From Candidatus Oscillibacter excrementigallinarum (GTDB taxonomy: Bacteria; Bacillota; Clostridia; Oscillospirales; Oscillospiraceae): 51,857 nt of DNA. Positions 40,355 through 49,932 of the stretch are shown here, piece after piece. Position 1 is the stretch's first letter; every line of letters begins with the position of its first letter. A program made the translations under genes and the position numbers. The notes beneath the pieces are model-generated. The model saw only the letters and a list, made by a program, of their open reading frames with translations. It had not been told where the DNA came from and did not search any database. The stretch spans positions 1 to 51,857 of the forward strand of contig DWZJ01000099.1 of assembly GCA_019118245.1 (NCBI GenBank), given 5' to 3'.

Positions 40355-43300
40355 ATGAGACATGATACATCCAAGAGACGGGGCCTGCTCAGTCTGGTGC
40401 TGGCGTTGGTGCTGCTGACCACGTCCATCCCGGGGCAGGTGTTCGCCGCGGCGGCCCAGGAGCTGTCCGGCGGGGAGACAAACGCCGCGGCGCCGGAGCC
40501 CCTCACGGAGGAGCCGCAACGCCTGACGCTGGACTATGACGGGTCGGACCTGCGGCCAAATGATAGAAAGCTAAATGACTTTACAGTAACTGCCGTGCTT
40601 TCCGCACAGGCCGAGGAAGAGACCGAGACGGCGTTCCGGCTGGAGATCGCCCTTCCGGAGCAGCTGTCCTTCCCGGAGGGGCCCTATGCCCTTGGGGGCA
40701 CGGACGGCCGGGACTACCAGATCCTGGCGGACGGGGAGGTGCTGGCGGAGATCGCGCCGCTCCCGGAGGGGGCGGAGCTCACGGCCGCGGCCTGTGAGAA
40801 CAGCACCCTGACCGTGGACCTGACCCAAAGGGCCGGGGGCGCGGTCACCGTCCCGGCGGAGGGCTTCGTCTATCCCCTCACGGTCCACGGGGCGCTGCTG
40901 GAGATGGCCGACGGCTTCCGCACCGGGACCATCACCGTGGGCGGGCAGCTCAGCGGCGGTCCCGCCGCATCGCCCGTCTCCATCGCCGTCGACGAGGAGA
41001 CGGCGGAGATCCCGGCGGGGATCGAGGTGACGGAGCGGACCGACCTGGGCCCGCAGGCCATCTACTGGGTGGACAACCGCGATGAGGCGGACAGCCGGCC
41101 GGACCCGGCATCGTTCCCTTCGCCGGAGCTGCGGTTCTCCACGGACGGCGGCCGGACATGGGAGCGGCTGACGCCGTCCAATATGGCCGGCCTGGGCCTG
41201 GACCGGATGCCGTCTCCCACTGTGAGAGAGGACGGCAGCGGCGTCTTTTCCCTGATTTATGAGGACCTGCCCGCGGAGATCGCGGTGTATGACACCGATG
41301 TGGACCCGGCGGAGGAGCTGGACCGGCACACCGTCACCTGGGCCCTGGGCGGCCAGCCGGAGCTGGACGGCTACGGGGAAGTGACCGTCACGGAGGAGAA
41401 CGCGGCGGACTATCCCTCCGCCGGGGACCGGAGAGGCTGGTTCTACCTGCTGGAGTCGGAGGTCTCCTTTGACATCCAGGTGCGGTGGGGGACCCTGGGC
41501 GGCGCGGACGGCCTGCGGGACCTGGTGATGAACGGCTTCTCCCTGTACGTCTCCATCGACCGGGACGCGGACGCGGCGAACAAAACGCTCCAGGAACTGC
41601 TGGAGGACGGCGTCCTGGAAATCGACGACAGCGCCTCCCCGGACCCGGAGGACCCCACCCGGGGCACCGTCCGCGTGTCCGGCTGCTGGAAGTATGACCT
41701 GGACGGCACCGCCATCACCTACTGCGTGGACCGGACAGGGGACCGGGACGCGGACCGGCTGGAGCTGGCGGGCGTCCTGGAGGACGGCGACTATTTCCAG
41801 GTGCAATACGACAACAGCACCGCGCCCAACGTGGGCTCCGTCCTCACGGAGGCCTACAGCGGCGGCACGATCTATCTGACCCTGACCGGCCGCACCGGGT
41901 ACAGCGCCTCCAAGGTCTGGCTGGACCAGGCGGGCTCCGTCCGCCCCTCCGGGGAATTCCAGCTCTGGCGCTACCGGGAGGGGGCGTCCTACACCACCGC
42001 CGCCCCGGTGACCGACGGGGAGGGAGACCCCTATGTCCTGGCGCTGAGCGGTGAGAGCCCCCAGTCCATCGTCTTTACAGACCCGGACGGGAGCCCCGCC
42101 CAGCTGGACAAGTACGATCCGGAGGGCTACCGCTACCTCTATGTGGTGCGGGAGTATCTGGACGCCACGGCGGCCGAGGGCCGGCCGGCGGACAGCTATG
42201 AGCAGGTCCTGGGCACCGTGAACGCGGACGGCTCCGTGACGGACGACCGTCCGGACCGGGAGGCGGGGGACCGCTACGTCTACGACGGCGGCACCCTCTC
42301 CAACCGGCTCTCCGACACCGTGACGGCGGTGGTGGAAAAGACCTGGAACGCCTCTGCCTTCCAGAGCCAGCTGGAGGACGTGACGGTGGTGTTCACGCTC
42401 CAGGCCCGGCCCGCGGCCGCGGAGGGGGAGACACCAGCGGCATGGACGGATATGGACATCACGGTCTCCAAGACCGGCTTTACGGAGGAGGACCTGCAGT
42501 TCTGGTCCGCCGCCCGGACCGCTCCTGCCTATGACGCTCTGGGCCGGGTCCTGGAGTACCGCTGGGCGGAGTCCGCCGTGTACCAGGGCACCTCCGGGGA
42601 GAATCTGCTGCACGGGGACGGCCAGGGCTTCACGCTGTTCCAGGACGGCCGGGAGGTGACCTACCGCATCGAGACGGAGACCGGGGAAAACGGCCGGACC
42701 CGGGTCACCAATGTCCTGTCGGACGCTCTGGACTATGAGGTGGTCAAGGAGTGGACCGGCGGCGTCCAGCCACCGGCGGACGGCGCGCCGCTGACCTTCC
42801 AGCTGTACCAGATCCCCAGCGGGGGCGCCCTGGATGGGAGCGCCGTGCCGTATCTCACCTTTACCTGGGACGGTGAGACGGTGGAGATCGTGGCCGGACC
42901 CGAGGGGGCGGGGATCACCGCCGGCACCTCCTCCCAGGGGACCGGCGCGGACGGCGGCCCCATCTGGAGCACCTGGCTCCACGGCCTGCCGGAATTCGAT
43001 GGGGATGGCCAGGAGTACGAGTATCTGCTGCTGGAGAACACCGCCGGCACGGACTATTTTCCCACCTACCAGACCCAGCGGGACCCGGAGACCGGCGACT
43101 ACCGGACCGTGGTGACCAACGGCCCGGGGGACGGCAGCCGCATCCTGATACGGAAGGTGTGGATCGACGGCAGCGACAGCGCCCACCGGGGCGATGCGAC
43201 CATCTCCGTGTATGAAAAGGGGACCGATGCGCTGATTGACAGCGTCACCCTCACCGGCGGCGTGTGGAGCGCCCAGGTGGGGATCGGGGACCGGGACCCG

Positions 43301-46300
43301 GCGGACGTCTACATACTGGAGACGGAGGTCCAGCCCTCCCAGGGGGAGCAGGCGGAGGCCTACCGGGTCCCGCTGCGGCCCTATCAGCTGTCGGAGGGCG
43401 GGACGGCGGAGTACGAGGTGCCCGCGGAGCCGGCGTATGATGGGAGCGTCTACCAGTACGAGACCCGGTTCCACCGCTATGAGGCCACCTACCAGGTGTC
43501 TTTCCCGCTGGCGGGGGAGACCATCTTCCCTGTCACCAACCGCCGCCTGGGCAGTGTGGATCTGACGGTCACCAAGACCTGGGAGGACGGCGACGGCACC
43601 CTGCGGCAGGCCCTGGCGGAGGCCATCGCGGCCCTGGCGCCGGAGGACCGGCTCACTCCCTACATCCAGCTGCGCTTTGCCGAGGGGACAGAGGAGGACG
43701 GCGCCCACTACATCACCAAGGGCGGCCATGTGGAGCACGGGGAGGGAGACCTGCCCGCCGACGCCGTGCGCCTGGGCGGCGCCGAGACGCTGATCCGTGA
43801 CGATGAAGGACGCCCCACCACGGCCCGACAGACCATCGCGCTGGACCCGGAGCAGGACCGGCAGCGGTTCTGCTACTTCGGCCTGCCCAAGTATGACGAG
43901 AACGGCGCGGTGGTCCGCTACACGGTGGAGGAGGTCTGGCTGACAGACGGCGCAAAGGAGGAGGTCCCCTCGCTCACCGGCTATCTGGAGGCCCATCTGC
44001 CCGACAGCTGGGAGAAGAAGGCGGAGCTGCTGGAGCTGCTGCGGGAGTTCCACAGCGCCGTGGGCACAGGGACCTATGAGGTCGCCCCGGAGAACGCCAT
44101 CCTCCAGGACGACGTCCAGACCATCCCCGTGACCAACAGCCTGGGCGACACCAAGACCATCTGCTGGTACAAGGACTGGAAGGACAACTACACCCTGGAG
44201 AACGACCAGCGGCCGGACATCTACCTGGACGTCTACCAGGTGACCCATGACCAAGCCGGCCAGCCGGAGGTCAGCCTGTATCGGCAGGACTACCGCTGGC
44301 ACTACGCCGCCGGCGACGGAGAGAGCTCCTGGAACCACTGGCGGGCGGAGATCACCGGCGCGCCCAAGTACGACGATGCCGGCTATGAGATCCTGTACTT
44401 CGCGGTGGAGCACTCCTCCGTCAACACGGCGGACTTCGACTACCAGCCGGCGGCCTACGCCGTGCCGGCGGGCCCCTCCGGGGAGCTGCTGTCCATCGGC
44501 ACGGTCTCCGATGTGGACCAGGCGTACCTGGAACAGGGATATGCCGTGGCGGTCCCGGACGCATCCGGAGAATACGCCCTGGTGGAGGGCGGCACCTTCA
44601 CCAACCGCCTGGCCAGCGCCGTGGAGATCCGGGGGCAGAAGCTGTGGACCGGCCTGCCCGGCGGCTATCCCGCCGTGGACCTGCCCGCCGTGACCTTTGC
44701 GGTGGACCGGACCTGGACGGAGAACGGGGAGCCCCGCCGGGAGGAGGACGTGGCATCTCTGACGGTGTCCCAGTGGGCCAGCCTCTACCAGAACGGCACC
44801 TATGTGTTCCAGATCCTGTACGAGGGCGTCAACACCATGCGGATTACAGACGGCACGGTCGCCGTCACCGGGGAGGAGGGCGCGTCCCGCCTGCCCCGCT
44901 ACGACGCCTACGGGAATCTTTACACCTACGCCCTGCGGGAGCGGGAGGTGCTGGACTGGTCCCAGGCGGTGGACGACGCCAACGGAGAGACCCAGGTCTC
45001 CACGGAGGAGGTGTTCACCATCATCCAGCCCGCGTCCAACAGCTATGTGGCCGCCAACGCCTACCACGGCTCCGGCGGGACGCTGCGGGTGAAGAAGCTG
45101 CTGCAGCTGGACCAGGACGAGGATGGGGGGCCCATGGCGTATCCCGCCGTGCGGCTCCAGGTGAGCCGGACGTATACCAGGAACGACGGCACAGTCTCCC
45201 AGCCGGAGGTCGTGGCCACCCGGACCTGGACCTCGGCGGAGGTCCGGAGCGCCTATGAGGCGGCCCTGGCGGAGGATCCGGACGGGGCGGTCTCCGCCCT
45301 GACGCGGATATTCACCTTTGAGGATTTGGAACGCTACGCCCCCAACGGGTCCCGCTACACCTACACGGTGACCGAGCTCAAGGACGGCTTCCTGGAGGGA
45401 TACGTCACCTCCGCGGGCGCAGGCGATCTGGACGCTGCGGACGCGGGATATGACGCGGCCGATGCTGTGACCGGCCTCTTCCCCACGGAGCCGGAGGAGG
45501 GGGAGGCGCCTGTCTCCGCCACCTTCCGGAACGTGCCGGACGGCCGCACCGTCACGCTGACCGGAGAAAAGAAGTGGGACGACTACGGCGACCTCTTCGG
45601 CCTGCGGCCGGAGATCGAAAACGGCAGCGTGGAGGGCGTGACGCTGCGGCTCTCCCGCTCCGCAGCCTCCCAGCCGGGGCAGAACAACGCCATCGGCTGG
45701 ACGGAGGTCCCGGCGGACCGGTACACCGTCTTCTGGAGCGCGGCGGACGGCGACACCTGGACCTATACCGTCACCGGCGCCTCCGGTACTGGTGAGCTGG
45801 AGGCCTACGCCCCCAACGGGATGCCCTGGAGGTACCGGATCCGGGAGGTGCTGGACAGCGGCCTGGGAGCCATCTACACACCCAGTCCCGCCACAGTGTC
45901 GGAGCGGACCGGCTTTGACGGTACCTTCACGGAGATGAACGATCTCACCAACCGCCTGGGCACCGACGTCCCCTACGAAAAGCAGTGGAAGGACCCGGCG
46001 GGCAATGCGGTGACCGGCGACTACATCGGCATGGTCCTGACCGTATCATTTGAAGTGCAGGTGCGGGTCAACGGGACCGGAGACTGGATGACCGCCGATG
46101 AGGCGGTCGACTACCTCCGGGCCAACCTGGGCGGCCGCTTCGACGAGGTGTTCGACGCGGAGGCATTCGCGCCCCAGCTCTCCGGCCGCATCGGCCAGGA
46201 AGGGGCCTGGCGCGGCACGGTGGAAAACCTGCCCCGGGCGATCCGGCTCAGCGGCGGCGAGACGGCTGCCCTGTCCTACCGGGTGGTGGAGACCCGCGTG

Positions 46301-48793
46301 ACCGGCAACGGCGCATCGCAGACCATCCGCATCAGCCAGGAGGGCGGCTATACCGTGGAGGAGGCCGGGTTCGTGGACCGGGCGGACTTCACGCCGGCCG
46401 GCAACATCACCGCCAATGTGCTGGACGTCCAGAGCCTGACGGTGACCAAGACCTGGGCGGGGGACAGCGGCAACGCTTACCAGACCCGCCCGGCAGCGGA
46501 CAGCGCCAATGAGGACTGGCAGACCGCCTTTGTCATCCAGAGACAGGCCGAGGGGGCCGCGGATCTCTGGGAGAACGCCCAGGTCTATGGAGACAGCTAC
46601 CCCGGCGGCAGCCGGGACCTGGTGGTCATCGTGTCCGGCAAAAACGGGGAGGACACGGCCGGCACCACCATCTCCGGTCTGCCCAGCGGCGTGTACCGGG
46701 CCAGGGAGCTCCAGCCGGACTGGCAGCGGAGCGAGGACGGCACCATCGACCCGGCCTACATCCTGGAAGAGGACGGAGCGTATTTCCATGGCGCCTATGA
46801 CGCGGACTACACGGACGCGGTCAGCGTCACCAACACCCTGCGCGCCCGGACGCTCCAGCTGGAGGCCCAAAAGATTTGGCTCCCGGAGGGGCAGGTCCCG
46901 GCGGGCGCGGCGGTCACCCTGGTCCTCCAGTACAGAGACCGGGACAACCGCTGGACAGATCTGAAAGCAGTCGCCCTGGATGGGACGCCGGACGGCCCGG
47001 CCGCCGGTCCCGCCTGTGAGGACCACGCCTGGCACGCCGTCTGGGCCGGGCTCCCCCTCTATCATCCCGACGGCAGGAACGAGGCCAACGGATCGCCCGC
47101 CCCCACGGATTACCGGGTGGTGGAGCGCCCCGGCGCGGACTTCGTGCTGATTGGCCAGGAGGGGAGCGCGGATGAGGGCTACACCTTCCGCAATGTGCCC
47201 TCCACCAGCCTGGATGTGGTGAAGACCTGGTACGGAACGGACACGGCCAACCAGATCGAAGTGGTGGCGGGCCTGTACCGCACCACCGGCACCCCGGGAG
47301 ACGCCGCCTCGGAGGCGGTGCCGGACGCCGGGACGCAGGCGCAGCGGAAACTGACCCTGAACGCCGGAAACGGCTGGATGGGGACCTTCACCGGCCTGCC
47401 GGCCTGCGACGGGACCGGAAGGGCCTACACCTATTACGCCAGGGAGCTGACGGTCAACGGCGTCCCCCTGGCGGAGTCCGGCTTTGACGCGGCCTATCAG
47501 GACCAAGATGGCACGACGCATATCGTCAACTACGGCGGCGACGGACAGGAGGACTTCGTCCGGGTCACCGGTACAAAGACCTGGGTGGACCGGGACGAGA
47601 CCGCCCGGGACCAGCTCCAGCTGTATCTCTACCGCACCACCACACCGGCGGATGAAACCTCTTGGGATTTGGTGCCGGAGACGGAATTCATCCTGCGGTG
47701 GTGGGGGACGGACACGGACCAGTGGCGGTACGCCTTTGAGAACCTGCCCCGGTATGACGGAGCCGGAACGCCCTACACCTACCGCGTGACGGAGGAGTCC
47801 CCGGCGGGCTATGACGGCCTTGCCGCCTCCGGCGTGTCCCTTCTGGACAGCGGCCTCTTCGTCTGCGACTTTACCAATGTCCAGCGGGGCGGCCTCACGG
47901 TTGAGAAGCGCGTGACCGGTATCGGAGATCCTGAAAAGGAATTTGCCTTCACAGTAAAACTGGCTGGAAGCTCCACCGCCGGCATCCCGGCGGTGGACAT
48001 CGACGGCTTATACGGCGGCATGACCTTTGAAAACGGCGCTGCCACGTTCACCCTGAAACACGGCCAGAGCATCACCGCTGCGGACCTGCCCGCCGGGCTC
48101 ACCTATACGGTGACGGAGGCGCGGGAGGACGGCTACGAGACCACCTCCGCCAATGAGACGGGGAGCATTCCGGCCGGCGGAACGGTGACGGCTACCTTCC
48201 ACAACCACAAAGACGACCCCGGCGGCGGGACCACATACACCCATGTGACCGTGCGGAAGGTCTGGCGCCTGGACGACGGCGGCACCGCCGCCGACTCCGT
48301 GACCGTGGACCTGCTGCGGGGAAACACCGTGGCGGACACCGTGGTCCTGGATGCGGACAACGACTGGACCTACACCTGGACCGGCCTCAATGACCGGTAT
48401 GTCTGGACGGTGGAGGAGGCGGATGTGCCGGATGGCTTCACCGCCGCCATCACCAGGAATGGCATGACCTTCACCATCACCAACGACGACACGGGAGGAC
48501 CGGAGGCACCAGACCCGGAGGAACCGGATCCGGACACACCGGACCCCGGTGACCCGGAGGACCCGGACCAGCCGGACGGTCCCGACGCGCCGGATACGCC
48601 TGACGGGCCGGACGATCCCGATGGACCGGGAGAGCCCGATGACCCGGAGGAGCCGGAGAATCCGGATGTGCCAAGGACCGGAGATCCCTCTCGGAACGGC
48701 CTGCTGGCGCTGCTGTGCCTGACCTCGCTGGTGGGCATGGCGCTTCTGGCGGCCCTGGAGTGGAAAAGCCGGAGAAAACAGCGGCAGTCATAA
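40355..48793 (+). CDS. Giant Cna-B repeat cell-wall-anchored surface protein
   Basis: A 2812-residue secreted protein. A signal peptide (residues 1 to about 33, LLSLVLALVLLTTSIPGQVFA) is followed by an N-terminal region of about 480 residues without a recognised fold. About 16 Cna-B-like units come next, each opening with a K-x-W-type strand and closing with a TN-type strand; the lysines lie near residues 520, 662, 798, 934, 1074, 1273, 1429, 1581, 1739, 1875, 2032, 2173, 2290, 2408, 2518 and 2635. Cna-B units commonly form Lys-Asn isopeptide bonds. An Asp/Pro-rich spacer (about 2714-2771), the sorting signal VPRTG (2772-2776), a hydrophobic helix and a basic tail end the protein. ATG 40355 follows GAGGTGA. 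It probably acts as a long adhesin stalk anchored by the next gene's sortase. Confidence 0.9.
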   Translation: MRHDTSKRRGLLSLVLALVLLTTSIPGQVFAAAAQELSGGETNAAAPEPLTEEPQRLTLDYDGSDLRPNDRKLNDFTVTAVLSAQAEEETETAFRLEIALPEQLSFPEGPYALGGTDGRDYQILADGEVLAEIAPLPEGAELTAAACENSTLTVDLTQRAGGAVTVPAEGFVYPLTVHGALLEMADGFRTGTITVGGQLSGGPAASPVSIAVDEETAEIPAGIEVTERTDLGPQAIYWVDNRDEADSRPDPASFPSPELRFSTDGGRTWERLTPSNMAGLGLDRMPSPTVREDGSGVFSLIYEDLPAEIAVYDTDVDPAEELDRHTVTWALGGQPELDGYGEVTVTEENAADYPSAGDRRGWFYLLESEVSFDIQVRWGTLGGADGLRDLVMNGFSLYVSIDRDADAANKTLQELLEDGVLEIDDSASPDPEDPTRGTVRVSGCWKYDLDGTAITYCVDRTGDRDADRLELAGVLEDGDYFQVQYDNSTAPNVGSVLTEAYSGGTIYLTLTGRTGYSASKVWLDQAGSVRPSGEFQLWRYREGASYTTAAPVTDGEGDPYVLALSGESPQSIVFTDPDGSPAQLDKYDPEGYRYLYVVREYLDATAAEGRPADSYEQVLGTVNADGSVTDDRPDREAGDRYVYDGGTLSNRLSDTVTAVVEKTWNASAFQSQLEDVTVVFTLQARPAAAEGETPAAWTDMDITVSKTGFTEEDLQFWSAARTAPAYDALGRVLEYRWAESAVYQGTSGENLLHGDGQGFTLFQDGREVTYRIETETGENGRTRVTNVLSDALDYEVVKEWTGGVQPPADGAPLTFQLYQIPSGGALDGSAVPYLTFTWDGETVEIVAGPEGAGITAGTSSQGTGADGGPIWSTWLHGLPEFDGDGQEYEYLLLENTAGTDYFPTYQTQRDPETGDYRTVVTNGPGDGSRILIRKVWIDGSDSAHRGDATISVYEKGTDALIDSVTLTGGVWSAQVGIGDRDPADVYILETEVQPSQGEQAEAYRVPLRPYQLSEGGTAEYEVPAEPAYDGSVYQYETRFHRYEATYQVSFPLAGETIFPVTNRRLGSVDLTVTKTWEDGDGTLRQALAEAIAALAPEDRLTPYIQLRFAEGTEEDGAHYITKGGHVEHGEGDLPADAVRLGGAETLIRDDEGRPTTARQTIALDPEQDRQRFCYFGLPKYDENGAVVRYTVEEVWLTDGAKEEVPSLTGYLEAHLPDSWEKKAELLELLREFHSAVGTGTYEVAPENAILQDDVQTIPVTNSLGDTKTICWYKDWKDNYTLENDQRPDIYLDVYQVTHDQAGQPEVSLYRQDYRWHYAAGDGESSWNHWRAEITGAPKYDDAGYEILYFAVEHSSVNTADFDYQPAAYAVPAGPSGELLSIGTVSDVDQAYLEQGYAVAVPDASGEYALVEGGTFTNRLASAVEIRGQKLWTGLPGGYPAVDLPAVTFAVDRTWTENGEPRREEDVASLTVSQWASLYQNGTYVFQILYEGVNTMRITDGTVAVTGEEGASRLPRYDAYGNLYTYALREREVLDWSQAVDDANGETQVSTEEVFTIIQPASNSYVAANAYHGSGGTLRVKKLLQLDQDEDGGPMAYPAVRLQVSRTYTRNDGTVSQPEVVATRTWTSAEVRSAYEAALAEDPDGAVSALTRIFTFEDLERYAPNGSRYTYTVTELKDGFLEGYVTSAGAGDLDAADAGYDAADAVTGLFPTEPEEGEAPVSATFRNVPDGRTVTLTGEKKWDDYGDLFGLRPEIENGSVEGVTLRLSRSAASQPGQNNAIGWTEVPADRYTVFWSAADGDTWTYTVTGASGTGELEAYAPNGMPWRYRIREVLDSGLGAIYTPSPATVSERTGFDGTFTEMNDLTNRLGTDVPYEKQWKDPAGNAVTGDYIGMVLTVSFEVQVRVNGTGDWMTADEAVDYLRANLGGRFDEVFDAEAFAPQLSGRIGQEGAWRGTVENLPRAIRLSGGETAALSYRVVETRVTGNGASQTIRISQEGGYTVEEAGFVDRADFTPAGNITANVLDVQSLTVTKTWAGDSGNAYQTRPAADSANEDWQTAFVIQRQAEGAADLWENAQVYGDSYPGGSRDLVVIVSGKNGEDTAGTTISGLPSGVYRARELQPDWQRSEDGTIDPAYILEEDGAYFHGAYDADYTDAVSVTNTLRARTLQLEAQKIWLPEGQVPAGAAVTLVLQYRDRDNRWTDLKAVALDGTPDGPAAGPACEDHAWHAVWAGLPLYHPDGRNEANGSPAPTDYRVVERPGADFVLIGQEGSADEGYTFRNVPSTSLDVVKTWYGTDTANQIEVVAGLYRTTGTPGDAASEAVPDAGTQAQRKLTLNAGNGWMGTFTGLPACDGTGRAYTYYARELTVNGVPLAESGFDAAYQDQDGTTHIVNYGGDGQEDFVRVTGTKTWVDRDETARDQLQLYLYRTTTPADETSWDLVPETEFILRWWGTDTDQWRYAFENLPRYDGAGTPYTYRVTEESPAGYDGLAASGVSLLDSGLFVCDFTNVQRGGLTVEKRVTGIGDPEKEFAFTVKLAGSSTAGIPAVDIDGLYGGMTFENGAATFTLKHGQSITAADLPAGLTYTVTEAREDGYETTSANETGSIPAGGTVTATFHNHKDDPGGGTTYTHVTVRKVWRLDDGGTAADSVTVDLLRGNTVADTVVLDADNDWTYTWTGLNDRYVWTVEEADVPDGFTAAITRNGMTFTITNDDTGGPEAPDPEEPDPDTPDPGDPEDPDQPDGPDAPDTPDGPDDPDGPGEPDDPEEPENPDVPRTGDPSRNGLLALLCLTSLVGMALLAALEWKSRRKQRQS
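48494..48667 (+). repeat. Low-complexity Asp/Pro/Gly-coding repeats (cell-wall spacer)
   Basis: About 58 codons of short imperfect PDxP, DPEEP and DGPD repeats lie just before the sorting motif. Such regions span the cell wall and often vary in length between strains by slippage. Confidence 0.8.
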
Positions 48794-48807
48794 GAGAGCT
48801 GCCATTT

Positions 48808-48845
48808 CCCGCCGGAGGGGGCGCATCGCGCCGCCCTCCGGCGGG
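48808..48845 (+). other. Very stable hairpin between surface protein and sortase genes
   Basis: A 12-bp stem (48808-48819 with 48834-48845) continues as GGCGC/GCGCC with an ATC loop; no T-run follows. It may limit read-through or protect the giant mRNA so that sortase is made in lower amounts. Confidence 0.6.
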
Positions 48846-48886
48846 GCCATAAACCCATCGGACTGGGAGACAGAGGAGGAAGCAAG

Positions 48887-49696
48887 ATGTCCGAGCAAAG
48901 ACAGCAAACGACAGAGAAAGCCACGCGGGAACGGCACAGAAGGAGCGGGCTGTTTCTGGGCCTTCTGGCGGTGTTTCTGCTTTCAGGAGGGCTCCTGCTG
49001 CGGAACTGGCTGCGGGCCGAACAGGAGCGGGAGGCCCATGCGGCGTTGGCCCGGCAGGTCCACGCGGTGGAGGCGGAGCTCGCCAGCCAGGGCGGCGGGG
49101 CCCTGCCCACGGTGGACGGTGTCCTGCCCCAATACCAGGACCTGTGGGAGCGGAACGAGGACCTGGCGGGGTGGGTGTCCATCCCGGGGACGGCCATCGA
49201 CTACCCGGTGATGCACACGGCACAGGACGAGGAATCCTACCTGCGCCGGGCCTTTGACGGCAGCGGCTCCGACAGCGGAACGCCCTTCCTGGCGGCGGAC
49301 TGCTTCGCAGGCTGCGGAAACTACATCGTATACGGACACAACATGAAGGACGGCAGCATGTTCGCGGATCTGCTCTCCTACGCGGACCCGGCCTTCTGGG
49401 AGCAGCACCCCGCCATCCGCTTCGACACCCTGGACGAGGCGGGGACCTATGAGGTGCTGGCGGCCTTCTATGCGGACGTCGCCCTGCGGGACACAGGGGT
49501 GGAGGTCCCATTCTACCAGTATACGGACCTGCGGGACGCGGACACATTTGCGGCCTATCTGGAACTGGTGGAGGGCGCGGCTCTCTACGACACCGGCGTG
49601 ACGGCGGAGCCTGGCGACCAGCTGCTGACCCTCTCCACCTGCAGCTACCGCACCTCGGACGAGCGCTTTGTGGTGGCGGCACGGCGGATGGCGTAG
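48887..49696 (+). CDS. srtB: Class B sortase
   Basis: A 269-residue membrane-anchored transpeptidase. One N-terminal helix (about 22-40) is followed by the class B catalytic domain: WERNEDLAGWVSIPGTAIDYPV, YGHNMKDGSMFADL with His151, TLSTCSY with Cys252 and DERFVVAAR with Arg260, completing the triad. It cleaves a sorting signal between Thr and Gly and attaches the protein to peptidoglycan. The gene follows the VPRTG surface protein with GAGGAGG upstream of the ATG, so that protein is the obvious substrate. Class B sortases of clostridia accept PxTG-type signals. Confidence 0.92.
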   Translation: MSEQRQQTTEKATRERHRRSGLFLGLLAVFLLSGGLLLRNWLRAEQEREAHAALARQVHAVEAELASQGGGALPTVDGVLPQYQDLWERNEDLAGWVSIPGTAIDYPVMHTAQDEESYLRRAFDGSGSDSGTPFLAADCFAGCGNYIVYGHNMKDGSMFADLLSYADPAFWEQHPAIRFDTLDEAGTYEVLAAFYADVALRDTGVEVPFYQYTDLRDADTFAAYLELVEGAALYDTGVTAEPGDQLLTLSTCSYRTSDERFVVAARRMA

Positions 49697-49760
49697 CGGG
49701 AGAGGACGCGGACCTTGAAGACCATGTGGACACTCCTGAAAGCATGGAAAAGCAAAACCA

Positions 49761-49800
49761 AGAGACTGGATGGAGTCCTTTCCATCCAGTCTCTTCTTGT
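49761..49800. terminator. Bidirectional terminator between srtB and lysR
   Basis: A perfect 14-bp stem (49761-49774 with 49781-49794) followed by TCTTGT on the plus strand; the minus strand continues with a T-rich stretch. It separates convergent transcripts. Confidence 0.8.
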
Positions 49801-49932
49801 CATTTCTGGAATTCCGGCGCATCGCTTTCGGGAAAAACCGGTGGGCAGCGCGGAAAATTCCATTTATGTTTTTCATGGGTTTATAGAAAAAAACGATCTG
49901 CTCCAAAAACGCCATTCTGAAATTGTGCAAGG

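Noticed and set aside
40571-45067. A 1498-codon open frame on the minus strand opposite the giant surface protein
   Set aside because: Same GC-frame shadow effect; the plus-strand frame has a signal peptide, repeats and a sorting signal.
41900-48500. The repeating units of the giant gene as a DNA repeat array or CRISPR
   Set aside because: Similarity is at the protein level only (KxW and TN strands); DNA repeats are not identical and have no regular spacers.
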